Source: Adhaeretor mobilis (GTDB taxonomy: Bacteria > Planctomycetota > Planctomycetia > Pirellulales > Lacipirellulaceae). From it: a DNA stretch of 64,000 nucleotides. This document shows, piece after piece, positions 8,841 through 18,492 of the stretch; the stretch's first letter is position 1; the number at the start of each line of letters is the position of its first letter. A model generated the notes under the pieces. The model was not told the DNA's origin. It made no database searches and saw nothing but the letters and a program-made list of their open reading frames with translations. Both the position numbers and the translations under genes were made by a program. Location of the stretch: NCBI RefSeq assembly GCF_007741515.1, contig NZ_CP036263.1, positions 248,001 through 312,000 of the forward strand. The letters are read 5' to 3'.

Positions 8841-10292
8841 GTGAAAGTTGCTCTGCTCTTCCTGAGCCAGAGCCTTAACAAGCTAATCGGATTTCTATTT
8901 CTTCCGATAATTGCACGATCGATGACGTTGGAAGACTACGGGACCTACGGACAGGTGCTCTTGACCGGCAATTTTGCGGGCAGATTATTTTCATTTGGTC
9001 TGGCCACGGTGATTTTCGTTTTCTATGCGCAGAATCGTGGCAAAGAGGCGTCAGTTTTTCAGAGCAACCTCCTTGGCTCCATAGTCATTGGTTTGATTGG
9101 GTCGCTACTCGTATTTCTGTTTTCGTCTGAAATCGGCCTGTTCCTGGGGAACGACAAGCTAGGCCCACTGTTAAAAGTGTACGCGATTGTTGTCCCTTTC
9201 GGAATCGTCAAGACAACGCTCGATTCAACACTAATCTATTTCAGCAAGATCAAGACATCGGCTGTGCTGTTGGTGATCGGAAATCTCGTTTCGTTTGCAC
9301 TCATGCTCTCTTGCTTGTTTTTCTACTACTCACTGTACAATTTTATTGCCTCAGTCGTCGTTGGCAGTATCTTCAACTCGCTTCTCCTAGCAGCGTTCGT
9401 ACCTCGCGACCTGTTGCGATGGAAAGGTATGGACCTGAAGTTGATTCGCCGACAAATCTGGATTGGGTTCCCGCTAGGCATTTCCCTCATGCTGGGGCTT
9501 GTTTTCAAGCTCACCGATAGCGCGATCGTTAGCAAACTACTGGGAGTAGAGCAATATGCTGTATTTCGCAACGGCGCTATTGAGTTGCCATTTATTGCCG
9601 CGATTTACTCGTCGGTTACGAAGATCGTACTACCCGATATCTCAAAGTTGTTCGCCAATGGGCAAATGCTTGAGATCGTTAAGTTAAAAAGGAGGATCGC
9701 ATCTTACAACGCGATCTTTATCTATCCACTCGCAAGTTTTTTGGTCGTTTTTGCCGAACCAATTGTTTCGTTTTACTTCTCTAAGAAGTACGTAGAGAGT
9801 GCGCCGATCCTTGCAATCTATACGCTGATCCTCTTTTTCCGCGTTGTCAATTATGGTGATATATTCACCGCGGCTAGCAAGAACTTTCAGCAAGTACTGA
9901 TTTTCCTAACAGCAATCGCTATCAATGTACCGCTGACATTCATATTGGTGAAATCGATGGGCCCACCTGGAGCTGCCGTAGCGACCGTTGCAGGTTACGC
10001 ATTATTGCTTCTACTATTGCTGAACTACAGCACGAAAATTCTGGATGTCAGCATACATGCTTATTTTGACTTTGTTTTACTAGGGAAGATTATTGGGGCG
10101 TGTGTGCTAGGCATAATATCGTCTTTCCTTATTTATCACTCAATAGGAGGGGGGGCTGGGTTCTGTGCAGCGCTGGTGATGTACTCGACTATACTCGCTT
10201 GTTGTTACTATTGGGGCGACATATTCCCAGTTGAGCTACTTGAGGCAATCATGTTGAAGAAGAAATTAGGTGCGGGCCTTAGCGTAGAATGA
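8841..10292 (+). CDS. Wzx-type polysaccharide flippase (MATE/MOP superfamily)
   Basis: The 483-residue product is almost entirely hydrophobic, with about 12-14 membrane segments, as in Wzx/RfbX flippases. The early KLIGFLFLPIIARSMTLEDYG segment resembles the start of lipopolysaccharide biosynthesis proteins of this family (polysacc_synt). It would move undecaprenyl-diphosphate-linked repeat units across the inner membrane. The start is GTG at 8841. The base composition is clearly lower in GC than the flanking genes, which is typical of strain-variable O-antigen cassettes. Confidence 0.85.
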   Translation: MKVALLFLSQSLNKLIGFLFLPIIARSMTLEDYGTYGQVLLTGNFAGRLFSFGLATVIFVFYAQNRGKEASVFQSNLLGSIVIGLIGSLLVFLFSSEIGLFLGNDKLGPLLKVYAIVVPFGIVKTTLDSTLIYFSKIKTSAVLLVIGNLVSFALMLSCLFFYYSLYNFIASVVVGSIFNSLLLAAFVPRDLLRWKGMDLKLIRRQIWIGFPLGISLMLGLVFKLTDSAIVSKLLGVEQYAVFRNGAIELPFIAAIYSSVTKIVLPDISKLFANGQMLEIVKLKRRIASYNAIFIYPLASFLVVFAEPIVSFYFSKKYVESAPILAIYTLILFFRVVNYGDIFTAASKNFQQVLIFLTAIAINVPLTFILVKSMGPPGAAVATVAGYALLLLLLLNYSTKILDVSIHAYFDFVLLGKIIGACVLGIISSFLIYHSIGGGAGFCAALVMYSTILACCYYWGDIFPVELLEAIMLKKKLGAGLSVE

Positions 10293-10422
10293 TTTAACGA
10301 AAAAAAGAATCGCTGCAACGCAATTTGTGAGCAATCGGGGCACATCGCTGTGAGGATATTCCATCTAATGCTTCTTAAATCAAGCTGAATTGGGCGACAC
10401 GTTTTTCAGAAAGTGAAGGAGT

Positions 10423-11121
10423 ATGCTTAGCAAATTTAAATACAAGATGTTTCACACAATCGGCCGATGGGCCATTGAGCCCATCTTGGAGAAGGACTCA
10501 CAAAAAAGACCCCCCAATGAACGATCTGTGGAGTATTCCTACGCGCTGAATTGGGTGAGCAAAATGCCTGTCGAGAATATTCTTGATGTTGGCACCGGCA
10601 AGTCAGCTTGGCCCCATCTCTTGACTACTTGTGGTTACCGTGTAGTTGCGATGGATCAAGTCAAAGACTATTGGGGTAGCTATTTCAATCGACACTATAA
10701 AATCACTGTTGATGACATTACCGATCCAGCAATCGATCATGAATTTGATGTAATTACGTGCCTCTCGGTATTGGAGCACATCCCGAATCATGTTGCTGCG
10801 ATAGCTGGTATGAAAAGTTTGCTTACCCCGGGTGGAAGCATCGTATTGTCATTTCCATATAACGAGCGACGATACAATCCCAACATCTATGAGGAAGCTA
10901 GTTCGACGTATGGCCAAGATGCTAGCTTCGTAACGCAAGTTTTCTCACGAGAAGAAGTTAATTGTTGGTGTCGCGAATGTGATCTGTATGTCAAGGACCA
11001 AAAGTACTTCAAAGGTTTCACTGGCGAAATGTGGACTTTTGGTGAAAGGGTAATGCCTGTAGAAGAAGCGTCACAGGACACATTGCATCAATTGACTTGC
11101 TTGGTCTTAAATGCCAGATAG
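10423..11121 (+). CDS. Class I SAM-dependent methyltransferase
   Basis: The 232-residue protein has the SAM-binding motif I as ILDVGTGKSAWP (about residues 52-63), an acidic post-I residue in VVAMDQ, and a later CLSVLEHIPNH segment typical of class I methyltransferases. It probably methylates a sugar or lipid-linked intermediate of the polysaccharide. The substrate is not evident. It is isolated by 130 bp from the flippase and 116 bp from the next glycosyltransferase, but all are co-directional. Confidence 0.75.
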   Translation: MLSKFKYKMFHTIGRWAIEPILEKDSQKRPPNERSVEYSYALNWVSKMPVENILDVGTGKSAWPHLLTTCGYRVVAMDQVKDYWGSYFNRHYKITVDDITDPAIDHEFDVITCLSVLEHIPNHVAAIAGMKSLLTPGGSIVLSFPYNERRYNPNIYEEASSTYGQDASFVTQVFSREEVNCWCRECDLYVKDQKYFKGFTGEMWTFGERVMPVEEASQDTLHQLTCLVLNAR

Positions 11122-11237
11122 ATGAAATATTTCACAAATCTTCTGGGCAGAGAGTCCAAGCAGATTTCCCGGTTGCTTGGGCCATCAATCTCTTGGTCAA
11201 CTGACATAGCGATAGTTATGAAGCAGGCACTTAGTGC

Positions 11238-12548
11238 ATGAAAAAGCCGTTGCACATCATTAACAATGCTCTCCCGGATATTCAGGGGGGGTACTCAATT
11301 CGGACTCACTCGCTCCTCATGGCTCAACGTGCGATTGGCATGATTCCCCGCGCCATCGTCGTTCCGTCAACACCGATTGATCGCAGGGAGCGAACAGTTG
11401 TTGGTCCTGGAATGGTCTCTTATGACTGCGATGGCATTGCCTATTTAGGCATCCCCGACCAGTCCAGCAGATTGAGAAAGGCAATTTTGAAGACGGCACT
11501 AACGCTCAAGAAAATTGGAGTTCGCGGACTCGGTCGCACCATACCCTATCGCGTCAACGAATCGACGGTGCATAGAATTATTGACTATGCCTGCCAAAAC
11601 ATCGACTTTGATGTCCTGCATGCGCATTCCCCCAGTCGCTGTTTCGACTTTGCCGCAAAACTAGGCCAAGCGAAAGGTGTTCCGATCGTCTACGAGGTGC
11701 GAGGTTTTTTCGATCTATCGCAAGAGGCCGAAGGAGCATCGACTCAAAAAGCAAGAGCAAAACGAATGCAAACCGAGCTTGCCGCCTGCCGTGGTGCTGG
11801 TCGGGTCGCTACGCTCGGCGCTGCGATGAAGCAGCATTTGATTGATCTAGGGATTGATTCGGAGAAAATAGATCTCTTTCCCAACGGTGTTGACGCACTC
11901 GAGCGGGTCAAAAAAACGGACCGTCTGGAATTCCGGAGACGCTTGGGATTCTCTACGGATGATTTTATCTGCGGATGCTTTACCAATGTGCGAAAACTGG
12001 AAGGACTGGGGACTGCTATTAAGGCAATCAAATTGCTTAATGATACTGGGCACAAAGTAAAGTTCTTGCTGGTAGGAGATGGGACCGACATGGCAAGGCA
12101 AAAACAGTTAGCCAACTCGTTAGGAATATCGGGGCAAATTATTTTTCAGGGGAGGGTGCCCAAAGCCGAAATCGCCTCCTACTACTCTGCTCTCGATGCT
12201 TACCTCATTCCCAGAATCAACAAGCCTGTGTGTCATATCGTAGCGCCTGTAAAAATCCTAGAGCCAATGGCGAAGGGTGTGCCGTTGGTGATTAGCAATC
12301 TCCCTGCGCTTGTCGAACACACGGGTGACGACCGTGGCTTAAGCTTTGAGCCCGACAACAAAACGGATCTTGCCAGCAAGATTTCAAGTCTAATCGCATC
12401 ACCTGAAAGAGGATCGGCAATTGCCGAGAGGGCACGTGATTGGGTGCTGACAAACCGGTCATGGGAACAAATTGCAAGACGGACCATGGAAAGCTATCAA
12501 AAGCTATTGAATCAATCTGATTCCAAAGGGCCTAAATTGTTCGGATGA
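11238..12548 (+). CDS. Glycosyltransferase family 4
   Basis: The 436-residue GT-B protein has an N-terminal INNALPDIQGGYSIRTHSL segment, typical of donor/acceptor-binding domains in GT4. The C-terminal Rossmann domain has VGDGTDMARQKQLANSLGI and an EPMAKGVPLV segment that fits the GT4 EX7E-like region. It would transfer a sugar to the growing lipid-linked repeat unit in the cytoplasm. It overlaps the next gene by 4 bp (ATGA), which suggests translational coupling. Donor and acceptor are unknown. Confidence 0.8.
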   Translation: MKKPLHIINNALPDIQGGYSIRTHSLLMAQRAIGMIPRAIVVPSTPIDRRERTVVGPGMVSYDCDGIAYLGIPDQSSRLRKAILKTALTLKKIGVRGLGRTIPYRVNESTVHRIIDYACQNIDFDVLHAHSPSRCFDFAAKLGQAKGVPIVYEVRGFFDLSQEAEGASTQKARAKRMQTELAACRGAGRVATLGAAMKQHLIDLGIDSEKIDLFPNGVDALERVKKTDRLEFRRRLGFSTDDFICGCFTNVRKLEGLGTAIKAIKLLNDTGHKVKFLLVGDGTDMARQKQLANSLGISGQIIFQGRVPKAEIASYYSALDAYLIPRINKPVCHIVAPVKILEPMAKGVPLVISNLPALVEHTGDDRGLSFEPDNKTDLASKISSLIASPERGSAIAERARDWVLTNRSWEQIARRTMESYQKLLNQSDSKGPKLFG

Positions 12549-13861
12549 GAGCAGTTGCCTTCCTACCTGAGAGTGAGGCGATGGAAGCCGGGGTATCGGA
12601 ACTAAAGGTAACCATCGCTTATGTCCACCATGGAACAGGGGTAGGTGGCGCTCCGCTTAGTTTAGCAAACATAATATCGAGTCTCGACAAGAAGAGATTT
12701 CGAGCAGTTGTGTTTTGCCTCCAAAGCGCTGCCTGCGATTTGTTTCGCAATGCTGGTGCGCAAGTCATTATTGTTCCTCATATACCGACATTTCGACACA
12801 CCACCGCAGGCTCTACTTCTCCCGTCAGCCCAAAGTTTTGGCTAGCAAGGGTCCGGAATTGTTTGGCACAGGATACTTGGCGCAGGCACTTTGCAGCAGT
12901 GAATCCAGCTATCATTCACTTCAATTCTATTACCCTGACTCCTTTACTAAGTACTGCCAAACAAAGCACCACGAATGTTGTGGTTTCGATCCGCGAAACG
13001 GCAGTCCCGGGGACCTTTGGATTCCGTAGACGCTACACTAAATACATGCTCAATAAGTACGCCAGAGCAATCCACTTCATATCAGAGTTTGATAAACAAT
13101 TGCATGGCCTGAAAACACCGATTTGCAAAGTCATTCGAAACTGGGTTGACTTCAAACTCTTTGTCAGGACTGCTGATGGAACGAATGTACGAACTTCTTT
13201 GGGAATTGGTGCCGGTCAAACTGTCGTGTTGACGCTGGGAGGTGTCACACGCATTAAGGGGACAGAGGTTTTTCTTAAAGCGGCATCCCTCCTGAAGCAT
13301 CGCAAAGACATCACCTTCTTGGTTGTCGGTCTTGATCTTGACAAAATCGCAAACACGTCACCGCTCAAGAGAGCCGTTAAGAAGCTCTTGGGATATGGGC
13401 ATGGGGCTGTTCTACACAAGATCTTCTCAAATTCCGAGTTAACGCAGAATACGATCTGCTGCAAACACCGATCGGACATCCCGGATATCATAGCAGCCAG
13501 CGACATGGTGGTTTTTTCGGCGATCCGGCCCCATCAAGCGAGACCCTCTTTTGAGGCAGGCGCCATGGCCAAGCCGATTATCGCGAGTCATTTTGACTGC
13601 CTGAAAGAAAGCATCACAGACCACGTCAATGGCATCTTTTTCCCCCCACACGATTCACAAGCATTGGCGAAAGCGATCAGTGAGCTCGCGGATTCAAAAT
13701 CGTTGACGACATCAATGGGGTCTAAGAATTGGAAGCATGCGGTCGCTATGCACAACAAAGACATCAATTGCTCTCAAGTTATTGAGCTCTATGAACAATG
13801 CTTGAGAACCGCAGACGAAAGAGAGAAGACCGATAACGCCCAAGAAGCGACTGCCTCCTGA
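12545..13861 (+). CDS. Glycosyltransferase family 4
   Basis: The 438-residue protein has a GT4-type N-terminus (VHHGTGVGGAPLSLANI, residues 28-44) and a C-terminal donor domain with LGGVTRIKGTEVFLKAASLL and FEAGAMAKPIIASHFDCLKE. The ATG at 12545 overlaps the preceding stop codon; a second ATG at 12581 is possible because the first 12 residues are not family-like. It ends one base into the next start (TGATG). It belongs to the same translationally coupled string. Specificity is unknown. Confidence 0.78.
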   Translation: MRAVAFLPESEAMEAGVSELKVTIAYVHHGTGVGGAPLSLANIISSLDKKRFRAVVFCLQSAACDLFRNAGAQVIIVPHIPTFRHTTAGSTSPVSPKFWLARVRNCLAQDTWRRHFAAVNPAIIHFNSITLTPLLSTAKQSTTNVVVSIRETAVPGTFGFRRRYTKYMLNKYARAIHFISEFDKQLHGLKTPICKVIRNWVDFKLFVRTADGTNVRTSLGIGAGQTVVLTLGGVTRIKGTEVFLKAASLLKHRKDITFLVVGLDLDKIANTSPLKRAVKKLLGYGHGAVLHKIFSNSELTQNTICCKHRSDIPDIIAASDMVVFSAIRPHQARPSFEAGAMAKPIIASHFDCLKESITDHVNGIFFPPHDSQALAKAISELADSKSLTTSMGSKNWKHAVAMHNKDINCSQVIELYEQCLRTADEREKTDNAQEATAS

Positions 13862-15213
13862 TGTATCGCTCTCCTTCATCTAACCGTCTCGCAAAAATGA
13901 CCGGGGTTGAGCGAAGCATTTGTGCACTCCTTGTCCTAGGTATTCTGCAAGCGATTTGCATGACACTACTTGAGCCAATAGTAGTTGAACGCTCATTTGT
14001 TCTTTTTCGACTCACGCCATGGAACCTGTTTCCTAGCGACATGCTATTGGTCCCACTTCTTGTCATCTACGGAGTCACCAGCCGTCTTTCTCGCCAATCG
14101 AACTTCGGTTACGGAAAGCTGTTGATGTGCTGGTGGGCAATCTGTATCTCAGGGCTAGTCTGGGGCAAGCTAAACGACGCGCCCCTTGTTATCGACGATG
14201 TTAGGTATTATTTCCTGCGTTCCGGAGCGACAGTTGGCGCTTTCTGGCTAGGGAGTCATGTAAGGAATTGGGCTCGGATCCTAAACTTAGTTGCGAATGC
14301 CGGTGTCGTTCTTGGCGCGTACTACGTCATAGAAGGGGGAACGCAGCTTACGACCGGAGGCCCTCTATTGATGAGTCCTGGCTTTCAAGGCTGCCATGCA
14401 CTTAATTTACCACTAGCTATATTGATCGTCGATCTGTTCTTTGGTGCCAATGTCATTCAGGGACACAAGGTCTTGAAAGTGGTTGTTATTCTTTCAGGCA
14501 TTGTTCTGTCGTTAAGCAAGCCAGCTGTAGCCGGAGCGTTCCTTGTTGTCATTGCTGCATTTATGGCAAGCCCAGCGAGTGTCCAGTCATCGAAGTCTGG
14601 CCAATACTTAAAATTCGGTGGAATATTACTAGTTTTAGTAACACTATTCTTGTTTGTAATCATGAATAATGAGTCAGCAATGAGTCACGTCCAGCGTGCC
14701 TATCTAAAGGAAGGTACGGGGGGCGAGCTTAGTGGCGGCAGAATGGCTATGTGGGAACATAGTCTCCTCGGGGTATGGAAGGACAACGCCTTATTCGGCC
14801 ATGGAATGGGTCACTATGTGACAATGTGGGTAACTGACCCGATCACGAGAAAAACCATTTTTATCGAGAACTTGGACCACCACAATCAGGTCATCAAGTT
14901 TATCGACCAGATTGGTCTGGTCGGGTGTTCGCTCGTTGCCGCGATTCTTGTTGCGTGGTACAGGAAGACGATTGTTCTTGTTCGCTCTCTGAAAGGCGCT
15001 CGCCAGCTGGCTGCGACTAGTCTATTCGCTTTTGTTCTCTCGGTAATTGGCATATCTTTTTTCGGCGCTGGCATTCGTATGTCGTCGATTGGCTTTCTGT
15101 TTTGGATGTCTCTTGGTTTGATTCCTGCAATATCGAAGAGGCGTCCTAAGTCATTTCAAGTGCGGGACCGGAAAGAAATGGCTCCAAAGCCCTTGACGCA
15201 TTCTTTTTGTTAG
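13861..15213 (+). CDS. O-antigen polymerase/ligase-like membrane protein (Wzy/WaaL family)
   Basis: The 450-residue product has about 10-12 hydrophobic segments and a larger extracytoplasmic loop (about residues 265-340). This loop contains GGRMAMWEHSLLGVWKDNALFGHGMG and DHHNQVIKFIDQIGLVG, a pattern typical of the O-antigen ligase/polymerase (Wzy_C) family. With the flippase at 8841 and the chain-length regulator at the left edge it completes a Wzx/Wzy/Wzz-type assembly set. Polymerase is more likely than ligase because no lipid A core genes are near; this is inferred. Confidence 0.78.
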   Translation: MYRSPSSNRLAKMTGVERSICALLVLGILQAICMTLLEPIVVERSFVLFRLTPWNLFPSDMLLVPLLVIYGVTSRLSRQSNFGYGKLLMCWWAICISGLVWGKLNDAPLVIDDVRYYFLRSGATVGAFWLGSHVRNWARILNLVANAGVVLGAYYVIEGGTQLTTGGPLLMSPGFQGCHALNLPLAILIVDLFFGANVIQGHKVLKVVVILSGIVLSLSKPAVAGAFLVVIAAFMASPASVQSSKSGQYLKFGGILLVLVTLFLFVIMNNESAMSHVQRAYLKEGTGGELSGGRMAMWEHSLLGVWKDNALFGHGMGHYVTMWVTDPITRKTIFIENLDHHNQVIKFIDQIGLVGCSLVAAILVAWYRKTIVLVRSLKGARQLAATSLFAFVLSVIGISFFGAGIRMSSIGFLFWMSLGLIPAISKRRPKSFQVRDRKEMAPKPLTHSFC

Positions 15214-15225
15214 TTCGAGCCTGAC

Positions 15226-15939
15226 TTGGTTAACCAAACACTACGAACACGCGAAGGCAAGAATCTTGGACATCGGGCACTTGCTTTGAAGAAACGTATA
15301 AGGGGTATCTATAAATTGACAAGACAGGCAGGAAATCGTGGCGTATTACAAACTCTAAGGTTAGGAGTTGGCATCCTAGTCAGCAGGACAATTTTAGTTC
15401 CTTTGAGCGGAATGCATGCTCGAATAACCATGTGGTGTTGGGGTGTAGAGTGGGGGAGTGGATTGAGAGCTAACGGTCGAATTCGATTGCACAATGCCGG
15501 GCAGTTCGTGATTGGAAGGAACGTTCGTATCAACTCGGGCCCTGCCAACTTTGTGGGGGGTGATCGACGAATGGCCTTCTGGGTCGGCTCCAAAGGTACA
15601 CTCGATATCGGCGATGGTTGCGGTTTGTCCAACTCGACCATTGTCTGCATCGATAAAGTAAGTATCGGTGCTGAGACCTTCATTGGGGGCGGGTGCGAGA
15701 TTTACGACACGGACTTTCATCAACTCGACCCCGACGACCGAATTGCTAATCGAGGTCACATCGGTCACGGCCCAATCTCGATCGGTCCGCGGGCCTTCAT
15801 CGGTAGTGGCTCAACGATTCTTAAGAACGTGACTGTCGGCGAAGGTGCCGTTATAGGGGCGGGCAGCGTTGTGACTAAGCCTGTACCGCCTTTCGAGATC
15901 TGGGCAGGAGTTCCGGCACGGTTTATCCGAAGGGTGTGA
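15226..15939 (+). CDS. Left-handed beta-helix O-acetyltransferase (CysE/LacA/NodL type)
   Basis: The 237-residue protein has hexapeptide-repeat character from about residue 80 onward: IGRNVRINSG, LDIGDGCGLSNST, IGAETFIGGGC and GEGAVIGAGSVVTKPVPPFEIWAGVPARFIRR. The last segment is the standard C-terminus of xenobiotic/maltose-type acetyltransferases. It probably O-acetylates a sugar of the repeat unit. The start used is TTG at 15226, 12 bp after the preceding stop; the first 80 residues are less typical, so the start is uncertain. Confidence 0.78.
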   Translation: MVNQTLRTREGKNLGHRALALKKRIRGIYKLTRQAGNRGVLQTLRLGVGILVSRTILVPLSGMHARITMWCWGVEWGSGLRANGRIRLHNAGQFVIGRNVRINSGPANFVGGDRRMAFWVGSKGTLDIGDGCGLSNSTIVCIDKVSIGAETFIGGGCEIYDTDFHQLDPDDRIANRGHIGHGPISIGPRAFIGSGSTILKNVTVGEGAVIGAGSVVTKPVPPFEIWAGVPARFIRRV

Positions 15940-15978
15940 CGCACGAGATTTAGAAAGAAGTAGCTTTTCGGACTACGA

Positions 15979-17169
15979 ATGAATGTACTGATAATAATAG
16001 CAATGAATTACCCGGGAGGTAGCGCAGCAGCTAACCGGATTCAAAAAATTGCACGAGGCTTGGCACGGGCTGGGGAAAAACCAATGGTACTCGCCGCACG
16101 CATTGCTGCTCACGAACTGGAAACGGCAATAGAAACCGAATGGCAGTATGATGACTACAACATTCCCTACAAGCATGTAGTATGGCCCACCACTGGAAGT
16201 TTCCTGCCTTACAACGCTCGCCTAATTTTGCACTTGCGCCCTAGATTCCAGAATGCGATCGAGACCTTGGCTGAACAAACACTCCCGGATGCCGTCATAA
16301 TTTACGGGCATTCGGGACTAATCTCCAATCCAATCAGAAAGTTCTTTCAGAGGCGTGAGATCCCAGTAGTCATGGACATTACTGAGTATCATCCGACGAC
16401 GATTCGACGAATGCTTATGACGCAATCGTTCGACCAGTGGCTTTGCATGAAACGACTCTTACCAAAGCTGGACGGTGTAATTGCAATTTCACGATGGTTG
16501 GAAGAGTTTGCAAGAAGGCACAAACGCCCCGTGCTTCGCATCCCTGCTCTCGGTGAAGGTCTTGAGGAACCGTTGTCGTCCTCTGCTGAATCCGAGAAGT
16601 TTACGATGACCTATCTCGGTTCAATGATTGAGCGAGACTTGCCCCACTCTCTGCTTGACGGGGTATTGGCGGCAGCTAGTCGTGGGCTGGAACTCGATTT
16701 AGTCATTGTGGGGCGTTTGGAGGCAACATCAGCTGGGCGCGCAGCAAGAGCCAGGATAAAAGGAGATCCGCGGCTATGTAAATGTGTGACCGTAACGGGA
16801 TGGCTGACTGATGAGGAGATGAGAAGCCGCTTAAGAGAGAGTGACTGTTTTGTGCTGCTGCGGGACGACGAGATTCAAACTCGGGCCTGTTTTCCCACGC
16901 GTCTACCAGACTACCTTCAGAGCGCTAAGCCCACAATTCTGTCTGCGGTTGGCGACGTTAATTTGTACTTTAGGCACCGTCAGAATGCGTGGTTATTAAA
17001 GCCGGGCAGCGGCCCTGGCGAGTTAGCAGACGCATTGATTTACCTACATGAGCATCCTCATGAGGCGTCTGAAATAGGTCGCGCTGGATTTCACACATGC
17101 TTAGAGGAGCTGGGATACCAACAACATGGATCTCGGCTCTCCGAATTCCTGACAAAGCTCGTCGTGTAA
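15979..17169 (+). CDS. Glycosyltransferase family 4 (WbuB-like)
   Basis: The 396-residue protein begins with a beta-strand plus glycine-rich loop (MNVLIIIAMNYPGGSAAANR), then MDITEYHP. The C-terminal donor domain holds GWLTDEEMRSRLRESDCFVLLR. The layout fits GT-B glycosyltransferases of polysaccharide loci. It is followed by 168 bp with no credible gene. Sugar specificity cannot be read from the sequence. Confidence 0.75.
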   Translation: MNVLIIIAMNYPGGSAAANRIQKIARGLARAGEKPMVLAARIAAHELETAIETEWQYDDYNIPYKHVVWPTTGSFLPYNARLILHLRPRFQNAIETLAEQTLPDAVIIYGHSGLISNPIRKFFQRREIPVVMDITEYHPTTIRRMLMTQSFDQWLCMKRLLPKLDGVIAISRWLEEFARRHKRPVLRIPALGEGLEEPLSSSAESEKFTMTYLGSMIERDLPHSLLDGVLAAASRGLELDLVIVGRLEATSAGRAARARIKGDPRLCKCVTVTGWLTDEEMRSRLRESDCFVLLRDDEIQTRACFPTRLPDYLQSAKPTILSAVGDVNLYFRHRQNAWLLKPGSGPGELADALIYLHEHPHEASEIGRAGFHTCLEELGYQQHGSRLSEFLTKLVV

Positions 17170-17337
17170 ACTTCAATCTCAGGTGGACTGCAACTCAATG
17201 CGCACAAGACCTACGCCCAATAGTCACCAAAGTTTTTTCGAATTATTACCGCTTAGTCGTGGGAGCGGACAACTACCCCGACAGAACTACTGAGAAGGCA
17301 TACAGTAGCTTGTTGCTTGTGAATTCCTAGCTCGCCT

Positions 17338-18492
17338 ATGAATACTGAAATCCAACCAGCGCCACTTGCGAACGATCAGGCAGTTACGCGCCCACTCAGC
17401 GTTTGCTTTATTTTCGCTTCTTCAGGAATTGGTGGCGCGGAGCGAACAATGGTACGCCTCATGGCTGCGTCTCATCCAGGCGTACTAAGGTGCTCACTGG
17501 TTCTGGCAGGACCAGAGAACTCTGATCTTATTCAAATGATTGAACCCTTAGGTGTGCCGTGGCAACGTGTGGGTAAACTTGCGGTTCGCTCGCTGTCTCA
17601 GGCTTTCACGAATTTCCAACCAGACATCGTTTATTGTTTCGGACAAATTCGCACTCTCTGGTGGGCAAGAGCGGCAAGAAGAGCAGGAATACCAGTTGTT
17701 ATTGGCGCAGAACGAGGGTCAGGAACACGCTGGATTAACCGGATTGGTCGCTCTTTGGACAAGCGTACGCTCGACGGCTACATAACAAACTCACACACTA
17801 CAGCAGGCGTACTCAAAGATAAGATAAGAATTCGACCCGAGCTTGTTCACGTCATTCGCAATGGTCTCTCCATCGATTCAGGAGAACCACCGCTACTGAA
17901 TCCGCAATGGGAATTCGGTTCACCCACGGTGGTATGTGTCGCAAACATTCGACCGATGAAGGGACAGATGATCCTCCTTCGTTCAGTAGCATCCCTGCGT
18001 GATGAATTTCCGAATCTCCGAGCGGTACTAGTCGGAAGGGATCTGACTAATGGCCAGTTCGCTAAGCAGGCTGCGAGTGTAGGACTGAGTGACACTTATA
18101 CTTGGACTGGATTCCTACCGAATGTTCGTGCGGTCTTAGATCGTGGCGATCTCTTCGTACTGCCATCTCGACTTCGAGAAGGCCTTCCAACATCAATTCT
18201 TGAAGCAATGCAGGCTGGGATCCCGGTAATCGGGACAGACGTCGGCGGCGTGCGGGAGCTAATAGTTCCAGGTAAGACTGGCATTTTGATTGAGCCTGAT
18301 AATGTCGACGCTCTGGCAAGTGCGATTCGGACTATGTTGAGTGCACCCGACACTTGCCACCGTTTTGGCGAAGCGGGCCGTCAACTAGTAGAATCTGAAT
18401 TTACAATAGAACGAATGGTTGAGAAGCACTGTCGCGTATTTCGCGAAATTCTTGACTCAAAAAATGAGCACTCAGAGCAGATAAATGCTTAA
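17338..18492 (+). CDS. Glycosyltransferase family 4
   Basis: The 384-residue protein has a typical GT4 N-terminus after a 20-residue polar lead (FIFASSGIGGAERTMVRLM). Its donor domain includes VANIRPMKGQMILLRSVASL, LVGRDLTNGQ and the signature segment SRLREGLPTSILEAMQAGIP, which carries the EX7E motif. The following GTDVGGVRELI supports retaining GT4. It overlaps the deacetylase gene by 8 bp, so the two are probably translated together. Confidence 0.87.
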   Translation: MNTEIQPAPLANDQAVTRPLSVCFIFASSGIGGAERTMVRLMAASHPGVLRCSLVLAGPENSDLIQMIEPLGVPWQRVGKLAVRSLSQAFTNFQPDIVYCFGQIRTLWWARAARRAGIPVVIGAERGSGTRWINRIGRSLDKRTLDGYITNSHTTAGVLKDKIRIRPELVHVIRNGLSIDSGEPPLLNPQWEFGSPTVVCVANIRPMKGQMILLRSVASLRDEFPNLRAVLVGRDLTNGQFAKQAASVGLSDTYTWTGFLPNVRAVLDRGDLFVLPSRLREGLPTSILEAMQAGIPVIGTDVGGVRELIVPGKTGILIEPDNVDALASAIRTMLSAPDTCHRFGEAGRQLVESEFTIERMVEKHCRVFREILDSKNEHSEQINA